Positions 53,004 through 62,573 are shown, counted from the stretch's first letter. The stretch is DNA of 64,000 bases from Chryseobacterium sp. KLBC 52 (GCF_003347605.1 NZ_QDFZ01000001.1:124001-188000), one strand, 5' to 3'. A program made the numbers and translations. The notes: generated by a model not told the origin, from the sequence alone.

Positions 53004-54008
53004 ATGTCAGAGATATATCAAGCTGAAGATATCCGCCAATTGACGGAAAAAGTAAAAGAAAAAAACTACTTATTTTCTCTTCTGAGACAGGAAATCAACA
53101 AAGTTATTATTGGACAGGAATACATGGTAGACCGTCTTTTGGTAGGGCTTTTGGGAAATGGACATGTCCTTCTTGAAGGAGTACCCGGACTGGCTAAAAC
53201 CTTAGCGATAAAAACACTGGCAGATGCTGTTCATGGAGATTTTTCAAGGATTCAGTTTACCCCGGATTTGCTTCCTGCAGATGTAGTAGGAACTATGATC
53301 TTTAATATCAAAGACAACGATTTCTCTATAAAAAAAGGACCTGTATTTGCGAACTTTGTTCTGGCGGATGAGATCAACCGTGCACCGGCAAAAGTACAGT
53401 CGGCACTTCTGGAAGTGATGCAGGAAAAACAGGTGACCATTGGTGATGAAACGATGAAACTTCCAAAACCATTCCTGGTATTGGCAACACAAAACCCTAT
53501 TGATCAGGAAGGAACTTATTTGCTGCCTGAGGCACAAAGCGACCGTTTTATGTTGAAGTGTACCATAGATTATCCTGCTTTTGAAGACGAAAGGCAGGTG
53601 ATGAGAATGGTTTCAACATCACATCAGCCTACGGTAAAACCTGTAATATCTCTTCAGGATATTGTAGATGCAAAAGAACTGATCAACCAGATCTATCTCG
53701 ACGAAAAAATTGAAAAATATATCCTGGATATGGTGTTTGCAACACGTTATCCGGAAAATTATGGTCTTTCTGAACTTAAAAATTATATCAGTTTCGGAGC
53801 TTCTCCAAGAGCATCCATCAACCTTGCAATAGCATCAAGAGCGTATGCGTTCTTAAAAGGAAGAGCATTTGTCATTCCGGAAGATGTAAAAGCATTGGCA
53901 AAAGATGTATTGAGACACAGAATGGGCTTAACCTTTGAAGCTGAAGCGGAAGAGATTTCAACTGAAGAAATTATCAATAGAATTTTAGCAAAAATCCAGG
54001 CACCATAA
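53004..54008 (+). CDS. MoxR family AAA+ ATPase
   Basis: 334 residues from ATG 53004 (MSEIYQAEDIRQLTEKVKEK); the longer frame from 52959 adds residues untypical for the family. The Walker A region is LLEGVPGLAKT, Walker B is FVLADEINRAP, and sensor 1 is LATQNPIDQEGTY. A C-terminal lid with SFGASPRASINLAIASRAYA is diagnostic for MoxR. It works as a chaperone for VWA-domain partners, which are encoded downstream (DUF58, BatA, BatB). Its stop overlaps the GNAT start (TAATG). Confidence 0.92.
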   Translation: MSEIYQAEDIRQLTEKVKEKNYLFSLLRQEINKVIIGQEYMVDRLLVGLLGNGHVLLEGVPGLAKTLAIKTLADAVHGDFSRIQFTPDLLPADVVGTMIFNIKDNDFSIKKGPVFANFVLADEINRAPAKVQSALLEVMQEKQVTIGDETMKLPKPFLVLATQNPIDQEGTYLLPEAQSDRFMLKCTIDYPAFEDERQVMRMVSTSHQPTVKPVISLQDIVDAKELINQIYLDEKIEKYILDMVFATRYPENYGLSELKNYISFGASPRASINLAIASRAYAFLKGRAFVIPEDVKALAKDVLRHRMGLTFEAEAEEISTEEIINRILAKIQAP

Positions 54009-54466
54009 TGAGTGATGTAATTATAAGAAAAGCGGTTCTGGAGGACTGTTCTTCCATGTTAGATTTGATAAAAGAATTGGCGGAATATGAAAAATCACTG
54101 CATGAAGTAACCGTGACTTTGGATGATTTTATTCAGGATGGTTTCGGAACTTCTCCTGTGTGGGGAGCTTTCGTGGCAGAATATGAAGGAGAAATAGTTG
54201 GAATATCCCTGTATTATGACAGATATTCAACATGGAAAGGAAGAAGGCTTTATCTTGAAGATCTGGTAGTAACTGAAAAGCTAAGAGGAAAGCAGATTGG
54301 AAAGAAATTATTTGATGCGACACTGGAATATGGCCAAACCAATAATTACAGTGGAATGGTGTTCCAGGTATTGAACTGGAATGAACCAGCCATCAATTTT
54401 TATAAAAAATACAATACAAAGTTTGATAATGAGTGGTCGAACGTATCCATTGAGTTTAAAGACTAA
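54008..54466 (+). CDS. GNAT family N-acetyltransferase
   Basis: 152 residues, resembling diamine acetyltransferases. The acetyl-CoA-binding segment is YLEDLVVTEKLRGKQIGKKL, followed by YSGMVFQVLNWNEPAINFYK. Its ATG overlaps the MoxR stop by one base, so it is translated with the Bat operon although it is not a standard member. The substrate is unknown; polyamines or a small amine are possible. Confidence 0.85.
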   Translation: MSDVIIRKAVLEDCSSMLDLIKELAEYEKSLHEVTVTLDDFIQDGFGTSPVWGAFVAEYEGEIVGISLYYDRYSTWKGRRLYLEDLVVTEKLRGKQIGKKLFDATLEYGQTNNYSGMVFQVLNWNEPAINFYKKYNTKFDNEWSNVSIEFKD

Positions 54467-54533
54467 CTCAAAACCAGGATTCCGCACCCAACATTAAACT
54501 TTGAATTTTAAACCTTGAATTTTAAATTCGTCT

Positions 54534-55397
54534 ATGCAGATAAAAGATATTGTAAAAAAAGTAAAGCAGATTGAAATCCGTACCAGAAAAAAGACGGAGG
54601 CTGCTTTGATGGGGCAATATCACAGCGCCTTTAAAGGGCAGGGGATGACTTTCTCTGAAGTTCGTCCTTACCAGTTTGGAGATGAGATCAGAAGAATCGA
54701 CTGGAATAAAACCGCACGTTTCCGAGAGCCATTTGTAAAAGTAATGGAAGAAGAAAGGGAGCTTACGATGATGATTCTTGTAGATATTTCCGCTTCCATG
54801 GATTATGGAACAAAGGTTCAACTGAAAAGAGAATATGTAGCCGAAATTGCTGCCAGTTTAGGATTTTCCGCAGCTGGCAATAATGATAAAGTAGGATTGA
54901 TTTTGTTTGCTGATAAAGTATATAAGGTTATTCCTCCTCAAAAAGGAAGAAAACATATTCTTTCGATTATCAGCAATATTCTCACTGCAGATTATGTTCC
55001 GGCAGAATCTAAAATAGACAAGGCAATGGAATATATGATGGGGATTTTTAAAAGAAAATCTCTGGTATTTCTGTTTTCAGATTTTGAAGATGCCTATGAT
55101 TCCAAAATGCTGAGAGTAGCTTCCAAGAAACATCAGTTGCTGGGAATGAGGATTTATGATGAAAAAGATAATGAGATTCCTGATGTCGGATATGCCCGTT
55201 TGCTTGATGTGGAAACCGGAAAAGAAATTTGGGCCAATACTTCCAGTGCGAGATGGCGCTACACCTTTGCTGAAGCTCAAAAACAAAAGCTGAGAGCTCT
55301 GGAAGAAGATTTTGCCAACAGCTCTGCCAGTTTTATGAATATCAATACCGGCTCAGATTATTCAAAATTATTGTATAATTACTTTCAGAAAAAATAA
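54534..55397 (+). CDS. DUF58 domain protein (VWA-like)
   Basis: 287 residues. The DUF58 motif YQFGDEIRRIDWNKTARF precedes a VWA-like domain with the metal-site sequence VDISASMDYG and VFLFSDFEDA. No signal peptide; cytoplasmic face. It is the standard partner of the MoxR ATPase in this operon and is thought to help assemble or activate membrane VWA proteins. Confidence 0.9.
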   Translation: MQIKDIVKKVKQIEIRTRKKTEAALMGQYHSAFKGQGMTFSEVRPYQFGDEIRRIDWNKTARFREPFVKVMEEERELTMMILVDISASMDYGTKVQLKREYVAEIAASLGFSAAGNNDKVGLILFADKVYKVIPPQKGRKHILSIISNILTADYVPAESKIDKAMEYMMGIFKRKSLVFLFSDFEDAYDSKMLRVASKKHQLLGMRIYDEKDNEIPDVGYARLLDVETGKEIWANTSSARWRYTFAEAQKQKLRALEEDFANSSASFMNINTGSDYSKLLYNYFQKK

Positions 55398-55456
55398 CAT
55401 CGGGCTGAGCTCGTAACTAAAAAAAACATAAGGCGTTTGCCTTTATTATTTTAACA

Positions 55457-56353
55457 TTGAGAAAAATACTTTTAATATTATCTTTTCTGATCTGTGCAAA
55501 TGCTTTTTCACAGATATTATCCTCTAACGTAGAAAAGAAAACCCTCGCTCTGGGAGAAATTAATCATCTTACCATAAAGATTGACAATCTTAATGAGCAG
55601 CAGGTTACTTCAGCAGCTAAGAATGAGCTGTTGCCTTTTCATTTTGAAGAAACCAAAGACAGCATCGGACAAACGGCTAACACCTATGAAAGAAAGATAG
55701 AATTTGCTGTTTTCGAAGAAGGAAAATTTACCATTCCTGAGCTGGAATTCAAAGTAGGAGATAAAATTCTTAAAACAATTCCTTATGAAATAGATGTCAT
55801 TAATACGGCTCAAAAAGCGGATCAAATCAATGACATCATGAATAATAAGCAGGTGAAACTTGAACCCAAAGATTATTGGGAGCTTTACAAGTTTTATATT
55901 CTTGCAGCATTGGCAGCAATTGCACTCATTATTGCTATTATTATGTTTGTAAAATGGGGAAGAAAATCAAAGAGTTCTCCAGTAGTGGCTACCAATCAGA
56001 CCTTAAAAGAACTTGATTCTCTTAAAAAGAAAAAATATATTGAAGGTGGAAACTTCCGTTCGTTTTATGTAGAACTGATCGATATTTCGAGAACTTTCAT
56101 CACAAAACAATACCGCCTTCCGGCAGATGTACTTCTTACTGATGACCTTATTGAGGTCATGAAAAAAAATAATACCATCTCGCAGGATAACGAAAAAATA
56201 ATAGAAGATGTTTTCCTTAGGGGAGACCTCGTGAAATTTGCCAAAACCTTCCCGGATCAGGAAACGATGGAAAGAGATTTTGCCAATATCAGAGATTTTG
56301 TGAAAAGATCATCCAAAGATCTAGAATTCGAAAACTTAAGAAAGGATGTTTAA
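55457..56353 (+). CDS. BatD/DUF4381-like membrane protein of the Bat operon
   Basis: 298 residues, with TTG 55457 as the only start that keeps the signal peptide (MRKILLILSFLICANAFSQ). A periplasmic beta domain (about 20-135) similar in style to BatD is followed by one membrane helix (FYILAALAAIALIIAIIMFV, about 145-165). The cytoplasmic helical tail begins LKELDSLKKKKYIEGGNFRS. In this operon position Bacteroidota encode a DUF4381-like or short BatD-like protein. It overlaps batA by 8 bases. Confidence 0.75.
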   Translation: MRKILLILSFLICANAFSQILSSNVEKKTLALGEINHLTIKIDNLNEQQVTSAAKNELLPFHFEETKDSIGQTANTYERKIEFAVFEEGKFTIPELEFKVGDKILKTIPYEIDVINTAQKADQINDIMNNKQVKLEPKDYWELYKFYILAALAAIALIIAIIMFVKWGRKSKSSPVVATNQTLKELDSLKKKKYIEGGNFRSFYVELIDISRTFITKQYRLPADVLLTDDLIEVMKKNNTISQDNEKIIEDVFLRGDLVKFAKTFPDQETMERDFANIRDFVKRSSKDLEFENLRKDV

Positions 56354-57338
56354 TTTTGAGTTTTACAGCCCATGGTTTTTGCTGCTTTTTCTGCTGTTTA
56401 TTCCACTTTTAATTAAAGATATTGGAAGAAGCAAAAGAAAAGGTATAAAAGTTCCTACCATAAAAAATATGGACCACAGCGGGAGTATCCAGGGTGTACT
56501 TTTTTTACTGAAAATATCAAAATATATCATTCTTTCCGCATTGATTATTGCCATGGCAAGGCCGAGAACGTTTACCATTTCTCAGGACAGAGATGATACA
56601 AAAGGAGTGGATATCATGCTATCTATTGATGTTTCTCTAAGTATGCTGGCAAAGGATTTGAGTCCGGACAGAATTACCGCCCTGAAAGATATTGCCGTAA
56701 AATTTGTTCAGAAACGCCCGAATGATAGAATAGGAGTGGTAGCATATGCTGCAGAAGCTTTTACTAAAGTTCCGGTAACCTCAGATCACCAGGTTGTTAT
56801 TGATGAAATTAAAAATCTGAATTCTGCAGGTCTTGAACCAGGAACTGCTATCGGGGAAGGTCTTTCCGTAGCTGTGAATCACTTGATTAAAAGCAAAGCC
56901 AAAAGTAAAGTAGTCATTTTAATGACGGATGGAGTAAGCAATATTCAGAATGCAATTCCTCCACAGGTTGCTGCTGAACTGGCAAAAAATAATAATATAA
57001 AGGTATATTCAATCGGAATCGGGACCAATGGTTACGCGCTGATGCCTACATCGCAGGACATTTTTGGAGAGCTTATCTTTACCGAAACAGAGGTGACGAT
57101 TGATGAAAATACCTTGAGAGAAATAGCCCAGACAACGGGAGGTAGATATTTCAGAGCTACCTCAAACAGTAGTCTGGAAGAAGTATACAATGAGATCAAC
57201 CAACTGGAAAAATCTGATGTGAAGGTTTCCAAGCTGTACAATTATGAAGAATATTTCAAAATATTCCTTTGGATTGCACTCGCTATGTTGGTGTTGGATG
57301 CATTGTTGAGATGGGTGTTTTATAAAATTTTAAGCTGA
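56346..57338 (+). CDS. batA: BatA, membrane VWA protein
   Basis: 330 residues. Two N-terminal membrane helices (FYSPWFLLLFLLFIPLLIKD and YIILSALIIAMARP) precede a VWA domain with metal-site residues Asp95, Ser97 and Ser99 in IDVSLSM, GTAIGEGLS and VILMTDGVSN. A last helix follows near 305-325. Bat (aerotolerance) proteins are found in Bacteroides and Leptospira and relate to oxygen or envelope stress. The stop overlaps the batB start by one base. Confidence 0.9.
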   Translation: MFNFEFYSPWFLLLFLLFIPLLIKDIGRSKRKGIKVPTIKNMDHSGSIQGVLFLLKISKYIILSALIIAMARPRTFTISQDRDDTKGVDIMLSIDVSLSMLAKDLSPDRITALKDIAVKFVQKRPNDRIGVVAYAAEAFTKVPVTSDHQVVIDEIKNLNSAGLEPGTAIGEGLSVAVNHLIKSKAKSKVVILMTDGVSNIQNAIPPQVAAELAKNNNIKVYSIGIGTNGYALMPTSQDIFGELIFTETEVTIDENTLREIAQTTGGRYFRATSNSSLEEVYNEINQLEKSDVKVSKLYNYEEYFKIFLWIALAMLVLDALLRWVFYKILS

Positions 57339-58345
57339 TGAGTTGGTCTTTAGGAAATTATTGGTATTTATTTTTACTGTTGCTTCTGCCGCTGTTAGCT
57401 ACCTTTTTGATCCGTTTTTTACAATGGAGAAATAAAAAAAGAGAAATTTTTGCGGCCAGCCAGTTTCATGAGAACTTATTTGAAAAAAGATCAGGATTTA
57501 CAAAGTTTTTTCCTGCATTATATTTACTAGGGACATTATTTTTGATTTTCTCTATCATTGACCTTCTTAACGGTTCAGAAGAAGTAAAAAGTACCCAGAA
57601 ACTGAATAATGTGATTTTTATGCTGGATGTATCCAATTCTATGAATGCTGAGGATATAGAACCAAGCCGTCTGACGGAAGCTAAAAATCTGATGCTGGCT
57701 ACCATGAAGAAAATGAATAATGATAAGATAGGTATTGTGATTTTTGCAGGGAATGCCATGTCTATTATGCCTCTGACTACCGATTATAATTCTGCAGAAA
57801 CTTATATCAGCGGTATTGAAACCAATTCTATGCAGATTCAGGGAACAGATTTTCTGAAAGGAATGCAGGCTGCTGCTGAAAAATTTAAAAATGTAAGCAA
57901 AGGATCCAGAAAAGTGATTCTGCTGAGCGATGGTGAAGATAATGAAGGAAATGATAACGCTGCCATCAGATTAGCTAATAAAGAAGGAATAAGCATTACT
58001 TCTGTAGGAGTGGGTACAGATGAAGGTGCTCCGGTTCCGGAATATGTCTTCGGACAGTTGATGGGCTATAAAACCGATGCCAACGGAGGTACCGTGATTT
58101 CAAAAAGACAGACGGAAGCATTAAAGAAAATGGCGGAATCTACAGACGGAACCTATATTGACGGAAATAATATCAATGAAGCTCCCGACAGAATTGTAGA
58201 TGCAGTGAATAAAAAATCGGCAGGTGCAGAAACTATGGTGAAATCACAGAATGCCAATCATTATTATCAGTATTTTCTTGCTGTATCTCTTCTGTTTTTC
58301 TTTTTAATTTATATTTTTAATCCTAAAAAAGATTTTAATGTGTAA
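57338..58345 (+). CDS. batB: BatB, membrane VWA protein
   Basis: 335 residues with the same layout as BatA: N-terminal helices (YWYLFLLLLLPLLATFLI), a VWA domain with Asp97, Ser99 and Ser101 in LDVSNSM and VILLSDGEDNEGN, and a C-terminal helix (YFLAVSLLFFFLIYIF). It overlaps batA by one base. BatA and BatB are thought to form a complex in the inner membrane. Confidence 0.9.
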   Translation: MSWSLGNYWYLFLLLLLPLLATFLIRFLQWRNKKREIFAASQFHENLFEKRSGFTKFFPALYLLGTLFLIFSIIDLLNGSEEVKSTQKLNNVIFMLDVSNSMNAEDIEPSRLTEAKNLMLATMKKMNNDKIGIVIFAGNAMSIMPLTTDYNSAETYISGIETNSMQIQGTDFLKGMQAAAEKFKNVSKGSRKVILLSDGEDNEGNDNAAIRLANKEGISITSVGVGTDEGAPVPEYVFGQLMGYKTDANGGTVISKRQTEALKKMAESTDGTYIDGNNINEAPDRIVDAVNKKSAGAETMVKSQNANHYYQYFLAVSLLFFFLIYIFNPKKDFNV

Positions 58346-58428
58346 TTCCTTTATTTATAGAAGAAATTCTACAAGTACTTTAACCGAATTTTAACAAATA
58401 AAACTCTGTTTCTTAACATATAAAGGAA

Positions 58429-58436
58429 TAATTTTG
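58429..58436 (+). promoter_or_regulatory. -7 box immediately before batC
   Basis: TAATTTTG matches TAnnTTTG and ends 6 bases before ATG 58443, so a transcript from it would be leaderless. This suggests batC-batD can be expressed separately from the upstream Bat genes. Confidence 0.55.
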
Positions 58437-58442
58437 CAAGTA

Positions 58443-59186
58443 ATGAATACTAAAATCATATTTTTATCGTTTATTGTTGCCATTTCGTTCTCAGGCTTCA
58501 TGTTTGGGCAGGAAAGCTATAAGAATTTAGTGTATGAAGGCAATCAGAAATTTGACGGTAAAGATTATGATGGAGCCTCCTCAAAATACATGGAAGCGAT
58601 AAAATCCAATGATAAAGATTTTACCGCTCACTACAATATGGGGAATGCGTTGTATAAAAGTAAAAAATACGAAGAAGCAAAAGCAGAGTTTGAAAAAGCA
58701 GAAAAACTTTCACAGACACTACCCGATAAAACGGCTGCTCTTCATAATTTAGGGAATGCTTATATGCAGATGAATCAGCCGGAAAAAGCTGCCGACTATT
58801 ATAAGAAAGCTTTGAAGCAGGATCCCCACAGTGAGGTAACCAGAAAAAATTATGAGATTGCCAAACTGAAAGAGAAAGAAAAACAACAGCAAAAAAACGA
58901 ACAGAATAACTCAGGAAAAGGTGGTGGCGGAAATGATCAGAACAAAGGGGATGATCAGAAAGGCGACAAAGACAAAAAACAGGATCAGGGTAACGGCCCA
59001 CAAAACGAAGGCAAAAGTGACCAGGGTGACAATCCTAAGCAGAATCAAAATAATGAAGGCAGAATGCCCAAGAATCTTGAAAATGCGATCTTAGATAAAA
59101 TAAACGAAAAAGAAAAAGAAACCGCCAGAAGAATTTTAAACAAAAATTCTTATTCGATGCCTGAAAGCAACGAGAAAGATTGGTGA
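58443..59186 (+). CDS. batC: BatC, TPR protein
   Basis: 247 residues from ATG 58443 (MNTKIIFLSFIVAISFSGF, signal peptide); the TTG at 58434 lies in the promoter box. Two to three TPR units (about 25-140; YNMGNALYKSKKYEEAKAEF, HNLGNAYMQMNQPEKAADYY) are followed by a low-complexity Gln/Asn/Lys/Gly region (about 145-210) and a conserved end AILDKINEKEKETARRI. It is a periplasmic scaffold of the Bat system. Its TGA overlaps the batD ATG (59186). Confidence 0.88.
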   Translation: MNTKIIFLSFIVAISFSGFMFGQESYKNLVYEGNQKFDGKDYDGASSKYMEAIKSNDKDFTAHYNMGNALYKSKKYEEAKAEFEKAEKLSQTLPDKTAALHNLGNAYMQMNQPEKAADYYKKALKQDPHSEVTRKNYEIAKLKEKEKQQQKNEQNNSGKGGGGNDQNKGDDQKGDKDKKQDQGNGPQNEGKSDQGDNPKQNQNNEGRMPKNLENAILDKINEKEKETARRILNKNSYSMPESNEKDW

Positions 59187-60925
59187 TGCAGCAAAAATTG
59201 ATTTACATATTGCTTACTCTGGCATCCGTAATTACTTACGGACAGGTAAATCTATCAATGGATGCAGATAAAACCGAATATGCAGGTAAGGATATCATCA
59301 ATCTGACCATTGTTCTTGAACTTAACGGAAGTGACCTTGTACAGCAGACAGGTTTCCAGCTTCCGGATCTTTCAAAATTTAATATCATAGGAAGCGGATC
59401 TGTTACCAATACCGTGATTGATCCGGCTACCAATACTTTAATTACCCAGAAAGTTTCCAGAATTGCTCTTGAACCTAAGAAAAAAGGGAAAATAAAAATC
59501 GGTTCCGTTCTTGTTACCGTCAACAACAGGATCTATAAAACTGAACCTTTTGATGTCAATATCCGTGATATTGTCGACAGAAGATCTCTGGCAGCGAATA
59601 CCTCCAATGATGTTTATCTGAACATGGAAATTGATGATCGGGATGTCTATCAGGATCAGCCTACTGTTGCTGTTCTGAGAGTGTATTCAAGAAATATAGA
59701 TAACCTGAGAAAGGTGAAAAATATCCATCTTCCGCAACAGGATAATATCAACGTACATCCTATTAGTTTTGATAAGTCTGAGATAGACCCTTCCGGATAC
59801 GGCAACATGCCTTCGCAGGTTCTTGCTATGTTTATGGTATTTCCGAATGAAGCAGGATATGTGGAAGTTCCCGGAGTATCAGCTTCAGTAAGTACTTACT
59901 CCAATAAAACAAAAATTGTTTCCAATAAAGTTAAAATCAACGTAAGAAAGCTTCCTGAAGGAGCTCCTGAATGTTTTAAAAATGCTGTTGGAAATTTTAA
60001 TGTGAACGTATATAATGCTTCCAAGGAAAAACCGGAAGCAAAAAAACCTCTGAATGTGGTAGTAAAAGTTTCAGGAGAAGGTAATTTACCGGATATGGAA
60101 CTTCCTAAAATTGCTGCCTCTCCGGATTATGAAGTTTTTGCCCCGAAAATTACCACTAAAGTAGCTCCGGGAACTACAGGAATGAAAGGAGAGATTCTGG
60201 CCAATTATGTGATTATTCCTAAAAAATCAGGTGTCATTTCAATTAAAACAGAACAATTCGCTTTCTTTGACCCTTCGAGTAAAGAATATGTAGATCTTGG
60301 ACAGAAAACTCTGGACCTGAATGCATTTTCTCACGATCAGATTCTGGAGGCACGTTCTACCGTAGAAAAGGTTAACGAATATACCAATAATCTTCTGGAG
60401 ACGGTTAATACTCCCGTATTAAAAACCACTTCATTCAAAGTAAAAGAAAAAAGCAAATTCCACTGGAATATTCTTTTGACCAATATAGCTATTCTGATCA
60501 GCTTATTTGTTGGGTATCTGCTATTTAAAAATTGGCAAAAAAAACGTACATTAGTTAGGGAAACTGTACCGTCAAAACCTTTAGGTTCAGTGGCCGAAAC
60601 AGAAAAAGAGATTAGAGAATTGATGAAAACGGATATCAATGATTATTTCGGATATCTGGAAAATCTTAAGGATAACGGAGAGTATGAAAAGTTCTTTGCA
60701 ACGCTGGAAGAATTGGATGAAGAAGTAAGAGGGCAGTATTTTCAAGGCTCTACTCCAGAGTTTAAGACTTTTCTTGAAAAGCACAAAGGTTCTTCGGTCG
60801 CAGAAGAATACAGTAAACTACAGCAGAAAGTTCAGATGGAAAAATACAATCCTGTGAAATCTGCTGAAGCTTTGGAAGAACTTTTGAAAACTATTGTTAA
60901 TTTATATTCACAAATTAGCAAATAA
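59186..60925 (+). CDS. batD: BatD, aerotolerance-related membrane protein
   Basis: 579 residues from ATG 59186, overlapping the batC stop by one base; upstream in-frame TTG and GTG are possible but less likely. A signal peptide (MQQKLIYILLTLASVITYG) is followed by beta-sandwich domains with PDLSKFNIIGSGSVTNTVID and FMVFPNEAGYVEVPGVSAS. One membrane helix near 425-445 (ILLTNIAILISLFVGYLLF) leads to a helical cytoplasmic tail. This is the BatD/oxygen-tolerance architecture and closes the operon. Confidence 0.9.
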   Translation: MQQKLIYILLTLASVITYGQVNLSMDADKTEYAGKDIINLTIVLELNGSDLVQQTGFQLPDLSKFNIIGSGSVTNTVIDPATNTLITQKVSRIALEPKKKGKIKIGSVLVTVNNRIYKTEPFDVNIRDIVDRRSLAANTSNDVYLNMEIDDRDVYQDQPTVAVLRVYSRNIDNLRKVKNIHLPQQDNINVHPISFDKSEIDPSGYGNMPSQVLAMFMVFPNEAGYVEVPGVSASVSTYSNKTKIVSNKVKINVRKLPEGAPECFKNAVGNFNVNVYNASKEKPEAKKPLNVVVKVSGEGNLPDMELPKIAASPDYEVFAPKITTKVAPGTTGMKGEILANYVIIPKKSGVISIKTEQFAFFDPSSKEYVDLGQKTLDLNAFSHDQILEARSTVEKVNEYTNNLLETVNTPVLKTTSFKVKEKSKFHWNILLTNIAILISLFVGYLLFKNWQKKRTLVRETVPSKPLGSVAETEKEIRELMKTDINDYFGYLENLKDNGEYEKFFATLEELDEEVRGQYFQGSTPEFKTFLEKHKGSSVAEEYSKLQQKVQMEKYNPVKSAEALEELLKTIVNLYSQISK

Positions 60926-60939
60926 TCAGTTTATTTTCA

Positions 60940-60947
60940 TATTTTTG
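60940..60947 (+). promoter_or_regulatory. -7 box for marC
   Basis: TATTTTTG matches TAnnTTTG, 22 bases before the marC ATG. No clear -33 element. Confidence 0.5.
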
Positions 60948-60969
60948 CGAAATTTTTAATTACAAAGAG

Positions 60970-61572
60970 ATGGAAATTTTTGATGGTTTTTCTTTTAAAG
61001 AGATTGTTACCAGCTTTATGGTTCTTTTTGCCGTGATCGATATCATCGGCTCAGTTCCTATTATCGTAAGCCTTCAGCAGAAGTTCGGACAGATTGAAGC
61101 CGGAAAGGCTGCCATTACTGCCGGAGCTATTATGATTGTTTTTCTGTTCGTAGGAAATAAGATTCTTAAGCTTATTGGAGTGGATGTAAATTCCTTCGCG
61201 ATTGCCGGAGCTTTTGTGATTTTTGTCATAGCACTGGAAATGATTTTAGGAATTGAAATTAATAAAACCACCGAAGCAAAGGCTGCATCCATTGTGCCCA
61301 TCGCATTTCCACTGGTTGCGGGAGCTGGAACCCTAACCACTGCACTGTCTCTTAGAGCTGAATTTCATGATATTAATATTATCTGCGGAATTATTCTTAA
61401 TACAATTTTCGTATATTTGGTGCTGAAATCAGCGAAATGGCTGGAGAAGAAAATTGGGGATGCTACTTTGATGATCCTTCAGAAAGTTTTCGGAATTATC
61501 CTTTTGGCAATTTCAATTAAATTATTCACCGCAAATTTTGCCCAGTTGGTGCAGAATTATATTAATTTTTAA
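60970..61572 (+). CDS. MarC family integral membrane protein
   Basis: 200 residues with six hydrophobic helices. The first contains VTSFMVLFAVIDIIGSVPII, and the family motifs AFPLVAGAGTLTTALSLRA and FGIILLAISIKLF are present. MarC proteins (UPF0056) are inner-membrane proteins of uncertain function, once wrongly linked to multidrug resistance. A small membrane protein gene follows after 5 bases. Confidence 0.9.
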   Translation: MEIFDGFSFKEIVTSFMVLFAVIDIIGSVPIIVSLQQKFGQIEAGKAAITAGAIMIVFLFVGNKILKLIGVDVNSFAIAGAFVIFVIALEMILGIEINKTTEAKAASIVPIAFPLVAGAGTLTTALSLRAEFHDINIICGIILNTIFVYLVLKSAKWLEKKIGDATLMILQKVFGIILLAISIKLFTANFAQLVQNYINF

Positions 61573-61577
61573 GAGTC

Positions 61578-61778
61578 ATGAAGAAGTTTTATAAAGTATT
61601 TTTAGTACTGTTTATTGTATTCATCACCATCAATGTTTATGCTATCAACTGGCAAGCGACAGATATCCTTGGAGATGAAGATAACATTAGGTTTGCATTC
61701 TCAGCTGGAGCTGCTGCCATAGGTCTTATCCTGCTTTTCGTAATGGATACCTGGAGCAGAATCGGTGTAAAGAAATAA
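61578..61778 (+). CDS. Small two-helix membrane protein
   Basis: 66 residues: an N-terminal helix (VFLVLFIVFITINVYAI), a short acidic loop (LGDEDNIR), a second helix (FAFSAGAAAIGLILLFVMD) and a basic end. Not recognised. It is 5 bases after marC and probably co-transcribed. A T-rich run after the inverted AGCCTC...GAGGTT near 61802-61826 may terminate the pair. Confidence 0.7.
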   Translation: MKKFYKVFLVLFIVFITINVYAINWQATDILGDEDNIRFAFSAGAAAIGLILLFVMDTWSRIGVKK

Positions 61779-61920
61779 ATTGAATATTTCAATATAGATA
61801 TAGCCTCTTTCTTTTTGAAGGAGGTTTTTTGTTTGGTAATAGGTTGCAGGTTTTAGATAAAAGGTAGCAGGAATTAGGGATTAGGTTTGTTATAAATATT
61901 CATATCTGCTTTTCCTATTC

Positions 61921-62568
61921 AATAGGAGCGGGCTTTAATCCGTTTAAACAAAATATAAAACTTCAATTGGCTTTAGCCAAAACCTAATATTATCACGCAA
62001 AGTTCGCAGAAGGAGAATAAATGCATTTGAAATCGTTCGCAAAGGCGTTGCACTCAGCAAAGAAAATACATATAGATATCTGTGCAAATCTGTGCGATCT
62101 GTGGGCAAATCTAACAATATCAATCTATATTACATAAATAATTAATCTGTTTAATTCAATAAAAACGGGCTTAGCCCGTTCAAAAAAGATAAAGAGACCT
62201 AAGCTATTATTACGCAAAGCCCGCAGAAGGATAATAAATGGCTTTTAAAATCGTTCGCAAAGGCGTTGCTACTCAGCAAAGAAAATACATATAGATATCT
62301 GTGCAAATCTGTGCGATTTGTGGGCAAATCTAACATTATCAATCTATATTACATAAATAATTAATTTGTCTAATTCAATAGGAGCGGGCTTTAGCCCGTT
62401 TAAACAAAGGAAATATATTCCATTGGCTTTAGCCAAAACTTATAATTATCACAATACTCGCATAGGTTTTTATGAATGGTCGTAAAATCTTTCGCAAAGA
62501 CGTTGACTCAGCAAAGAAAATACATATAGATATCTGTGCAAATCTGTGCGATCTGTGGGGAAATCTAA
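61921..62568. repeat. Three tandem imperfect repeats of about 190-240 bp
   Basis: Copies begin at 61921, 62158 and 62377. Each starts with a small hairpin (GGGCTTTAGCCCGTTT or variants), and copies 1 and 3 then have a TTGGCTTTAGCCAAAA hairpin. Each continues with TCGCAAAGGCGTTG-type text, CAGCAAAGAAAATACATATA and ATCTGTGCAAATCTGTGCGA. Divergence between copies is mostly small indels. No convincing gene lies within; a 71-codon open frame in copy 3 follows the repeat text. They fill the space between the MarC unit and the menaquinone genes. Confidence 0.8.
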
Positions 62569-62573
62569 AAATA

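Noticed and set aside
61921..62568. Repeat array considered as CRISPR
   Set aside because: Units are about 200 bp and similar along most of their length, with no short fixed repeat and unique spacers, and no cas genes are present.
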